Source: Actinomycetes bacterium (GTDB lineage Bacteria > Actinomycetota > Actinomycetes > Actinomycetales > Demequinaceae). Taken from it: 20,213 nt of DNA. Below are positions 1-6,737 of this stretch, in pieces. The stretch spans positions 1 through 20,213 of the forward strand of contig JAEYYZ010000158.1 in assembly GCA_023428185.1 (NCBI GenBank), given 5' to 3'. The first letter of the stretch is position 1, and each line of letters begins with the position of its first letter. A program made the translations under genes and the position numbers. Below the pieces are notes generated by a model. It did not search any database and was not told the DNA's origin. It saw nothing but the letters and a program-made list of their open reading frames with translations.

Positions 1-350
1 ACAAGCCAATGCGGCCGCCCCTCGTACTCCACCAGCACCACTCCCGTGGCGGTGCTACCCGCTCCGCGGGTGGTGTCCTGCGCGATCACCTCGACTCTGT
101 CGTCTGCGTCCAGCAAGGCTTCATTCACTGCGGCAAAGTCCCCATACGTGAGGCCACTGAACCGATCCGCAAACGCGGTGACCACAGCGAGACTGGCTCG
201 ATCACCGGATTCATACCCGCCCATGCCATCGGCCACCACAAACGCTGGTCCCGAAGCCAGAAATGAGTCCTCGTTGACCTGCCGTTTAAGGCCAGTGTCG
301 GTGAGGCCCGCCACATTCAGGATGATGCCCTGGATGTCTACGGTGGTCAC
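1..350 (-). CDS. PP2C-family Ser/Thr protein phosphatase, N-terminal 116 residues (3' end outside window)
   Basis: Partial gene; the coding strand runs off the left edge. Translation of the minus strand from GTG at 350 gives three PP2C hallmarks in order: TGLKRQVNEDS near residue 20 (motif with metal- and phosphate-binding residues), VVADGMGGYESGDRAS near residue 40 (metal-binding DGMGG), and RGAGSTATGVVL near residue 100. The family dephosphorylates phospho-Ser/Thr using two metal ions and typically opposes PknB-type kinases in actinobacteria. The GTG start overlaps the stop of the upstream FHA gene as GTGA (4 bp), so translation is probably coupled. No signal peptide or membrane segment is seen in the visible part, consistent with a cytosolic enzyme. 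It most likely reverses the action of the kinase encoded at 12723-13868. The C-terminal half, including the last metal ligands, cannot be judged here. Confidence 0.9.
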   Translation of the reverse strand, partial: MTTVDIQGIILNVAGLTDTGLKRQVNEDSFLASGPAFVVADGMGGYESGDRASLAVVTAFADRFSGLTYGDFAAVNEALLDADDRVEVIAQDTTRGAGSTATGVVLVEYEGRPHWL

Positions 351-1885
351 GCGCGGGGGCCCTCAAACTCGATCGTCATCGCAACTTTGCCCAGGAGAAA
401 GCGGCCCGCGATCTCGGTGGCGACGCCTGGTTCCACGAGCGTCTCGCCTCCGTCAGGCGCAACGAGCAGTACGCCGTTAGTGGAGTCAAGGTCCGTGATA
501 GTCCAGGCACCGTCTACTAGGTCCAGACGCGCGTGGATCTTTGACAACGTGCGAGTGGAATCGGGAATGGGCAGAGCCTGGACGTCCTTCTCCGCACTGG
601 TGGGCCGGCGGCCTAGGAGCACGTGAGGCGCCTTGAGGGGAAGACGTCCCCCGCCATCCACCGTCAGGAACCACGAGACGCGGGGGCGCCTATCCACCAC
701 CACGGTCTCGCCGTCCTCGTCCTCATCGTCATCGAGGACATGAGGGGGGATTTCCACTGGAGCCTTGGCGGCCGCCGGGGTGGGGGGTGGTGCTAGCGGG
801 GTCGCAGGTCCAGGAGGCAACGGCGGTAACGATGGCGGAGCTACCGGGAGAGCAACGGGCGCTTCAGCCTCAGGTGGCGTGGGCGACGCAGGGTTTGCCG
901 ATGCTGCAGCTTCATCGCGTGGGGCCCAGGGGTTGTGGACCACCACCGGAACTACAGGGGTGGCGGTGTCGGGTGCGGGCGATGCGCCGGGTGCAGGGGT
1001 GGCGGCGACTGCGGGTGCAGGCGGTACGGCGGGCGCATGCGGTGCGACGGGCGCCGCCGCAGGTGCAGATGCAATGGGCGGTTGCGGAATCTGAGGCGTG
1101 GGCGTCGAGGGGACCTCACTGATCACTGGTGCCGCAGGAGTGGGCTTCACTGCAGGCGCATCCGTAGGTGCCGGAGCGGGAGTGGGAACCTTTGGGGGGT
1201 TAACGGGCGCGTCAGGCGAGAATCCCGTGAGCGCTGGCGCGACAGGAGCAACCGGAGTCGGCGTCGCATCGGTTCCAGGCACCGCCTTCACTGCATAGGG
1301 GGCGCCCGTGGGGGCAGCGGCGGGCGGCGACGGTGGAGCCGCTGTGGGTGGTGCCGGTGGAGCCGCAACCCCAGCAGTGGCGGGGGCAACTCCTGCAGGC
1401 CCGGGAGCAGAGGGGACAGGCCCGGGAGTCGCCGGAGCGGCCGCGCCAGAACGCACCTGGTTTGCGGGACTGATGCGATCCGAGAGTGCGATGGAGGCGG
1501 GCGCTTTGGCGGTGGCCAATAGCGTGGCCCATACAGGAGAGGCAAGGATGGCCAGGACGGTGAAGCCGGAGCCCTTCCCAAAGAAGGCGCCAATGCGCCC
1601 CGCGGCCGTCCAGCGCAGGTAAAGCGCATAGAGGTTCACCACAGGCAAGAAGTAGAACACCACTTGCCAAGCGGGCACGCCTCCACGAGAGAACACTTCT
1701 GCCTCGTTGACCACGGGTACCCACGCCTTCCATGCGGGTGCACCCAGTTTGGCGAAGACCTTGGACAGTGCCCACGCGTACCAGACGTAGATGCCACCCC
1801 CAATGACCAGCCAAATCAGGCTGGCAATGAGGAGTGCACCCGCACCTACGGCGGGGTCATAGGCGGAGTCATACGGGTCGGTCAT
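347..1885 (-). CDS. DUF5684-like membrane domain - Pro/Ala linker - FHA domain protein
   Basis: A 512-aa three-part protein. Residues about 15-128 are hydrophobic and resemble DUF5684, with the pattern KLGAPAWKAWVPVVN, a GVPAW...FLPVVN segment and FFGKGSGF. About three membrane segments are visible (about 16-37, 71-92, 107-125). Residues about 145-385 are a very Pro/Ala-rich linker, followed by an acidic stretch (385-393) and T394. The C-terminal FHA domain (about 403-512) has GRRP at 425-428, TRTLSKIHARL at 444-454 and DLDSTNG at 465-471, the usual phospho-threonine-binding loop residues. The ATG at 1885 has a strong GGAAGGA ribosome binding site 5 nt upstream. The gene overlaps the end of the transglutaminase-like gene by 17 bp and the phosphatase start by 4 bp. 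It probably tethers a phospho-Thr reader to the membrane on a long flexible arm. The domain assignment is firm for FHA and good for DUF5684. Confidence 0.9.
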   Translation of the reverse strand: MTDPYDSAYDPAVGAGALLIASLIWLVIGGGIYVWYAWALSKVFAKLGAPAWKAWVPVVNEAEVFSRGGVPAWQVVFYFLPVVNLYALYLRWTAAGRIGAFFGKGSGFTVLAILASPVWATLLATAKAPASIALSDRISPANQVRSGAAAPATPGPVPSAPGPAGVAPATAGVAAPPAPPTAAPPSPPAAAPTGAPYAVKAVPGTDATPTPVAPVAPALTGFSPDAPVNPPKVPTPAPAPTDAPAVKPTPAAPVISEVPSTPTPQIPQPPIASAPAAAPVAPHAPAVPPAPAVAATPAPGASPAPDTATPVVPVVVHNPWAPRDEAAASANPASPTPPEAEAPVALPVAPPSLPPLPPGPATPLAPPPTPAAAKAPVEIPPHVLDDDEDEDGETVVVDRRPRVSWFLTVDGGGRLPLKAPHVLLGRRPTSAEKDVQALPIPDSTRTLSKIHARLDLVDGAWTITDLDSTNGVLLVAPDGGETLVEPGVATEIAGRFLLGKVAMTIEFEGPRA

Positions 1886-4364
1886 GGCGGTCCTTCCGGC
1901 GGAGCGTGGTGGTAGTAGTCGATGATTGGGTGCGGAGAGTGCGGAAAAGTGATTGGGGAGTGAACGTCGCTTTGACGCGGCGCCTCAGTGGAACTAGGGC
2001 GGCGACTGCCTTGCGTTCGCTGTCCACAAGCGCCCACGCTTCGTTGCTTAGGTCACGCGTGGGAGGGTGCTCGGCAAAGACGGCCCGGTCTACAGCGTCG
2101 GCTATGGCGCTTGCTACCTCCCGGCCCAAAACATCGGCGGTCTCGGCTCGCGTCAGAGACACGGGAACGTCCAGGCCCAAGTCCACGTAGGTGTCCATCA
2201 GTTCGTGCCAGGCTCCCACCATTGCCACCTCGGGCTCGGCAGCGCGTTTGCGCCACCGGCGTCGCGCTCGCTTTGCCAGAGGGAAGACCATGAGTGGCGC
2301 AAGAACCAATGCGGATCCCAGCACGATGGTCGCTACAGCGATCACCACGGGCAGGTATTGCTCCAACCAGGTTTGCTCCACGACATCGTCCTCGAGCGGT
2401 GCCGTCGAGTTTGATTCGCTGGTGGTCGTGCCGGGTTCAATGACGTCCGATGCCACCAGGTCAGGTTCGGTGGGATTCTGCGGCGGAGTCTGACCTTCTT
2501 GAATGAGCATCGGGGTGGTTTCAAACTGGGGTGTGGTGTCCAGCGTGACCCAATCACCGCCTGGCGCGCGCACCTCAACCCACGCCGTGACGTTGCCTCC
2601 CGTGCACGTCTCACTGCATGGGGCAACGCCCAAGTCTTGAGCCTCTCCGCCAATCCGGACCCCTACCACTACACGTGATTCAAAGCCCAGGAACTGAGCG
2701 ATCAAAGCAGCGGCGGTGGCGAATTGTTCGTCGTCGCCCACGGCTGCCACCAGAGCCTCGTCGGAGGCGCCAAGGCCCGCCCGGCGTTGTTGATCGATCA
2801 AGGCGGTGAAGAGTTCGTCGATTCGTGCGCCCGAGTGCCCGGCGCGGCTGCCAAGGAACGCGTAGTTGGTACGAGAGTCCAGTGCGGCGACCCATGCCGA
2901 GGCGTCTGCATTCTCGCTCGTGGCGTGGCTCAAGTAACCCCTCGCGCGCAACCGTTCCACCAGCTCAATCAAGTCGCCGCCCGAGCGTCCACGCTCTTGA
3001 AGTTCCACCCACGCGGCAAGCGCGGGATAGTCCTCTTCTGAGATGAGTGCCGCTCCTCCCGATTGGGATGCGATGCTGTCCACCGGCACGGAGGCGATGC
3101 TTGCTACTCGGTAGGTGTCGCCTGGCTGCAACGTGGTACGTGAATCGCCGTTTGTGGAACTCGATGCAAGTACTCCAGCGTTCAGGGTGGTGCTCGCGTA
3201 ATAGGCATCGCTCAGCGTCTGTGCGCGCTGGCCTACAAATTGCGGCGCTCCGCCGTGGGCCGTCGTCAAGGGGACCCACACTCCGCGGTACCCCTCGCCA
3301 ATGGTGATGGTCAGGGTGGGTTCTTGGACTTGGGGTTGGCGTGAGAATCGTGAAGATTCACGGGTTGGATCCACAAAGTAGACCTCACCGTCATACGCGT
3401 CGAGGGTGGCAATGCGCACGCGATCCGCTTGGCCGGGGTTGTCCACGGTGAAGAGCACGGCGTCGTAGTTGTCGCCGCCAAACCAGTTGCGATAGTTCGC
3501 GAGGGGGCTGGGTTGCTGTTGGATCACCAGCAGCGGGTCAATTTCATCTCGGGCAACGTCTCGGGGGCCCCACGCATCGCCAACCGGCGCGAGTAGCAAG
3601 GTGCCTCCCACGGTGGTGACGAGCAACGCCACGGCAAGCAAGAAACGACGTAACGCATGGGCGGACGATGCCGAACCCAGCGAGGCAGTGCCCGTGCGGG
3701 ATCGCGCAGCACCCAAGGCCTCCGACCGCTCTACGCGGGCACGCACGATGAGCCAGCCCACGGTCACGATGACCGCAAGCGTGCCCACAGCGACATGGGT
3801 GGGCGCTGGGACAGTGAAAGGCCCGAGGCGGGTAGCAGGCGCCGTGGCAGAGTTTCCAAAAATGGCGCCAAAGAGGACTATGAGCAGCATTGGGCCCACG
3901 GCCAATGGTGCCCACCGCTTTCCATGAATGAAGAGAGCGGTGGCGGCGAAGGTAGTCACCACAACTGTGATCAAGAACGGAACGAGGACGCCTTGGTAAG
4001 TGCCGGCGGGCAGGCTAATGGTGAGGAGTTGCTTCCACCCCAGCACCACCGCGGTGACCCCTTGCCAGACTCCTTGCAGCATGCGACCAGGGCTTGACAG
4101 GGATGAAGGGATCGCCAGGGGCACCACCGCGAGCACGTAGCCAGAAACCGCAATGGTCACGGCAACCCACCACCGCCAACCGAACCACCACGTGATCAGC
4201 ATCGAACCCACGCCTATGACTGCGCCGCCGATGGCGACCCACACCACTCGTGGGTTCTCGTAGATGGGCCACGCCGCAACGGTGGCGAGTGCCACGGACG
4301 CAAGTAAGGCAGCCAGGCCCCAAGCCAGTTGCTTGAGTGAGATTCGCGTGCGCGCCGATGCCAT
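1869..4364 (-). CDS. Polytopic membrane protein with transglutaminase-like core (TgpA type), catalytic residues missing
   Basis: An 831-aa protein with the layout of the TgpA/transglutaminase-like family. About seven membrane segments lie within residues 14-260, then an extracytoplasmic part, a transglutaminase-like core (about 490-612), one membrane segment (about 670-697), and a cytosolic C-terminal region (about 715-790) resembling the helical tail of such proteins. The core retains the frame of the family: DDEQFATAAALIAQFLG, RVVVGVRIG, AWVEV and WVTLDTTP. The residue expected to be the nucleophilic Cys is Asp545 and the expected His is Thr593; only Asp609 is kept. The protein ends in a Thr-rich tail (T816-T820). 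ATG at 4364 lies 2 nt after the DUF58 stop. A GTG at 4370 overlapping that stop as GTGA would add two residues and is an alternative start. A pseudo-enzyme role such as substrate binding or scaffolding is inferred from the lost residues. Confidence 0.88.
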   Translation of the reverse strand: MASARTRISLKQLAWGLAALLASVALATVAAWPIYENPRVVWVAIGGAVIGVGSMLITWWFGWRWWVAVTIAVSGYVLAVVPLAIPSSLSSPGRMLQGVWQGVTAVVLGWKQLLTISLPAGTYQGVLVPFLITVVVTTFAATALFIHGKRWAPLAVGPMLLIVLFGAIFGNSATAPATRLGPFTVPAPTHVAVGTLAVIVTVGWLIVRARVERSEALGAARSRTGTASLGSASSAHALRRFLLAVALLVTTVGGTLLLAPVGDAWGPRDVARDEIDPLLVIQQQPSPLANYRNWFGGDNYDAVLFTVDNPGQADRVRIATLDAYDGEVYFVDPTRESSRFSRQPQVQEPTLTITIGEGYRGVWVPLTTAHGGAPQFVGQRAQTLSDAYYASTTLNAGVLASSSTNGDSRTTLQPGDTYRVASIASVPVDSIASQSGGAALISEEDYPALAAWVELQERGRSGGDLIELVERLRARGYLSHATSENADASAWVAALDSRTNYAFLGSRAGHSGARIDELFTALIDQQRRAGLGASDEALVAAVGDDEQFATAAALIAQFLGFESRVVVGVRIGGEAQDLGVAPCSETCTGGNVTAWVEVRAPGGDWVTLDTTPQFETTPMLIQEGQTPPQNPTEPDLVASDVIEPGTTTSESNSTAPLEDDVVEQTWLEQYLPVVIAVATIVLGSALVLAPLMVFPLAKRARRRWRKRAAEPEVAMVGAWHELMDTYVDLGLDVPVSLTRAETADVLGREVASAIADAVDRAVFAEHPPTRDLSNEAWALVDSERKAVAALVPLRRRVKATFTPQSLFRTLRTQSSTTTTTLRRKDRHDRPV

Positions 4365-4366
4365 GC

Positions 4367-5731
4367 TCACACCGCCCCGCGCAACATGAGATGCCCTAGG
4401 TCGTGCACCATACCCACCGTCATGACGCGCATCTCGCGTGTGGTGCGCATCGTGGGCTCCATGCCGAGTTCGCAACGAATGGCGATGACAGTGACATCGC
4501 TAGGGAACGCGACGGCTGCTTTACGCAATTCGCCCACGGTGTGCGTTGAACCCGCTACCAAGAAGACAAGCGAGAGCTGCTGCGCTTCTTGAGCCGTCAT
4601 GGTCGCTACGTGCTGCAAAGGCATGACGTCCGCCGACGAGTTCACACTGCTCATTCCATCAAGAAGCGCTGAGGCGCTCACGGTGGGCAGGCTGCGGATG
4701 GCGTGCATGATCCCTCGCTGATGCCGCGGAATGTCCGCGCTCGCAGTGATGACCACTTCCCGACCGTCGCGCACGGCTTGAACTCCTAGAGAGGCGGCGA
4801 TGCTCACCGCTGCTTCGAACTCGTCCTCTGAACCGAACCTAGGCTCCTCAAGATCAAGCAAGATGGCAATGCGGGAACGCCGGGTTTCCTCATACTGGCG
4901 CACCATCAGGGTTCCGGTCTTGGCGGTGGATTTCCAATGCACGTGGCGCCTGGAGTCTCCCTCGACATAATCGCGGATCGCGTGGAACGAGAGGTCCGAA
5001 TCGACGATGGTCTTGGTGACGGCGCCTTCCAGATCGCGGAGCAGCCCGGCACTAGTGGACGGCACGGACACGGTTTGCGGATGGACGTAGAGATGCTGAA
5101 TCTCGGGCCATGTGTGGTCGCGTTGAAAGAGGCCTACAGGGTCTCCACGCCCGATGGTCATGGGACCCACTTGGATGATGCCGCGGCGAGGTGCGGAGAT
5201 AGTGAGACGCTCCGTGTGATCAGCCCCCACCCGCAATAGCGGTACGTGGGCCTCGATCAGGCCCTCACCTACGGGTATGTCGAGCAACGCGGGCAGCGCC
5301 ACGCGCTTACCGCGATTTCCTACCTGCAAGTCAGCCGAGATGTCTGTGCCTGCTACCACACGGTCCCTTTCAAACACCAGGGCTACGTCATAGCGCGGCT
5401 TGCCGAGCAGGAAGGGCGCGCACAGGAGCAGTAACAAGGTTGACCCCGATGCCACTACCCAGGCCTCCGCCCAACCCCAAGCAAGTGCTGCGGCTCCGCC
5501 AATCACGACGACAACCAGCAGTAACCACCCTGCCGGGCGGACGGTTTGCGACACCGCCGCCCACGCGCGCCGAGCCACATCCGAGACACGCTCCGCCACC
5601 CTACGGCCAGCCTCAACACGGGTGGTGAGACCGGTGCGTTCGGTGGCATACCGCGTCACGGTGGCTCCGCGCGTGCGCGTGCGCGTGCCAGTGACGGTGT
5701 AGCTGTCGTGACTGTCGGGGGTGGCGTTCAC
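4367..5731 (-). CDS. DUF58 domain membrane protein
   Basis: A 454-aa protein (from GTG 5731) with a Thr/Arg-rich cytosolic N-terminus (about 11-38), a pair of membrane segments (about 66-87 and 90-109), a beta-rich region, and a DUF58 core. The core shows the diagnostic run FHAIRDYVEGDSRRHVHWKS (about 249-268) followed by GTLMVRQYEE. DUF58 proteins are usually encoded next to MoxR ATPases and transglutaminase-like proteins, exactly as here, and their C-terminal half is von Willebrand A-like. In this copy the strand that should carry DxSxS reads DLEEP (about 293-297), so the metal site looks lost. The GTG lies 4 nt past the MoxR stop. A TTG at 5773 preceded by AAGG would add 14 residues and overlap MoxR by 38 bp; the shorter start was chosen because of the tight gene junction. 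Biochemical function is unknown for the family. Confidence 0.88.
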   Translation of the reverse strand: MNATPDSHDSYTVTGTRTRTRGATVTRYATERTGLTTRVEAGRRVAERVSDVARRAWAAVSQTVRPAGWLLLVVVVIGGAAALAWGWAEAWVVASGSTLLLLLCAPFLLGKPRYDVALVFERDRVVAGTDISADLQVGNRGKRVALPALLDIPVGEGLIEAHVPLLRVGADHTERLTISAPRRGIIQVGPMTIGRGDPVGLFQRDHTWPEIQHLYVHPQTVSVPSTSAGLLRDLEGAVTKTIVDSDLSFHAIRDYVEGDSRRHVHWKSTAKTGTLMVRQYEETRRSRIAILLDLEEPRFGSEDEFEAAVSIAASLGVQAVRDGREVVITASADIPRHQRGIMHAIRSLPTVSASALLDGMSSVNSSADVMPLQHVATMTAQEAQQLSLVFLVAGSTHTVGELRKAAVAFPSDVTVIAIRCELGMEPTMRTTREMRVMTVGMVHDLGHLMLRGAV

Positions 5732-5735
5732 GAGA

Positions 5736-6701
5736 TCAGGCTGCGCCGTTCTCGGCCGGCGGCTTGACGTCAAGCAGGACCTTGCCCACTACGTCGAGCG
5801 CCGTGACACCGTCGAATTCCGCCTCGGGTTCCAAAATGATGCGGTGCGCTAGTGCAGGGACCGCCAAGTCGCGCACATCGTCGGGCGTCACAAAGGTACG
5901 GCCCTGTGCCGCAGCCCACGTCATCACGAGACGAGACAAGGCGATACCGCCGCGCACGGATACACCCAACCGCGCCTCGGAGGCCTGCCGGGTAGCGTTG
6001 ATGATGCGCATGATGTAGTCAGAAATGAGCGGGTTCACGTACACCGTGCGGGCCAACTCGATCATTGTCACCAGCGTGTCCGGGGTGACGATGCCGGCCA
6101 GTTCCGTGGAGGGATTGGAAGCTCCTTGAAGGATGCGCATGGTCGCGGCATCGTCTGGGTAACCGATGGAGGTCTTCACCATGAACCGGTCGAGTTGGGC
6201 TTCGGGCAAACGATAGGTGCCCGCTTGCTCCACGGGGTTCTGTGTAGCGATCACCAAGAAGGGGCGGCCAACTGGGCGCGTCACGCCATCAACGGTGACG
6301 TTGCCTTCCTCCATCACCTCAAGGAGCGCCGACTGAGTCTTGGGGCTCGCTCGGTTGATCTCGTCGGCGAGAACTACGTTGGCAAAGATCGGTCCCGCGT
6401 GGAATTCAAAAGTACCCTTCTTCTGATCAAAAACGGTGACACCGGTGACGTCTCCGGGCAGCAGATCGGGCGTGAACTGGATGCGTGACGCCGTGCCCTC
6501 AATGGTCTGCGCGAGCGTGCGGGCAAGGGCGGTCTTTCCGGTACCAGGGACGTCCTCGAGCAACACATGGCCACCGGAAAGTGCCGTGGCAAGCACCAAC
6601 TCAATCACGTGGCGTTTGCCAAGGATCGCCTGTTCCACGTGATCGGCGAGTTGTGCAAACGTCTCGTTGTACCACTGAGCTTGTTCAGCGGAGATTGTCA
6701 T
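5736..6701 (-). CDS. MoxR-family AAA+ ATPase
   Basis: A 321-aa ATPase of typical MoxR length. Walker A is DVPGTGKT (50-57), Walker B is VVLADEIN (109-116) followed by RASPKTQSALLEVMEE, the sensor-1 segment is ATQNP (152-156), and an arginine-finger candidate lies in LDRFMVK (about R172). MoxR proteins are chaperone-like ATPases thought to remodel or load cofactors into partner complexes, often with a DUF58/vWA partner encoded next door, as seen here. No membrane segment is visible, so it should be cytosolic. ATG at 6701 is preferred over TTG at 6704 because GAGAGGA lies 5 nt upstream of the ATG. It follows the giant surface protein gene by 36 nt and is followed at once by DUF58. All key ATPase residues appear intact. 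Confidence 0.94.
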   Translation of the reverse strand: MTISAEQAQWYNETFAQLADHVEQAILGKRHVIELVLATALSGGHVLLEDVPGTGKTALARTLAQTIEGTASRIQFTPDLLPGDVTGVTVFDQKKGTFEFHAGPIFANVVLADEINRASPKTQSALLEVMEEGNVTVDGVTRPVGRPFLVIATQNPVEQAGTYRLPEAQLDRFMVKTSIGYPDDAATMRILQGASNPSTELAGIVTPDTLVTMIELARTVYVNPLISDYIMRIINATRQASEARLGVSVRGGIALSRLVMTWAAAQGRTFVTPDDVRDLAVPALAHRIILEPEAEFDGVTALDVVGKVLLDVKPPAENGAA

Positions 6702-6706
6702 CAAAG

Positions 6707-6713
6707 TCCTCTC
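6707..6713 (-). promoter_or_regulatory. Ribosome binding site of the MoxR gene (decides start)
   Basis: GAGAGGA on the minus strand, 5 nt before ATG at 6701. It favours this ATG over the adjacent TTG at 6704. Confidence 0.7.
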
Positions 6714-6737
6714 GGGGCGTTCTTGGTGGTGGTCTGG

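Noticed and set aside
935..1522. Plus-strand open frame of 195 codons, Arg/Gly-rich
   Set aside because: It is antisense to the Pro/Ala linker of the FHA protein. GC-rich Pro/Ala codons leave all frames open, and it has no recognisable domain.
1212..1814. Minus-strand open frame of 200 codons overlapping the DUF5684-FHA gene
   Set aside because: Out of frame with a well-supported gene; composition is Arg/His/Cys-rich as expected for a shadow frame.
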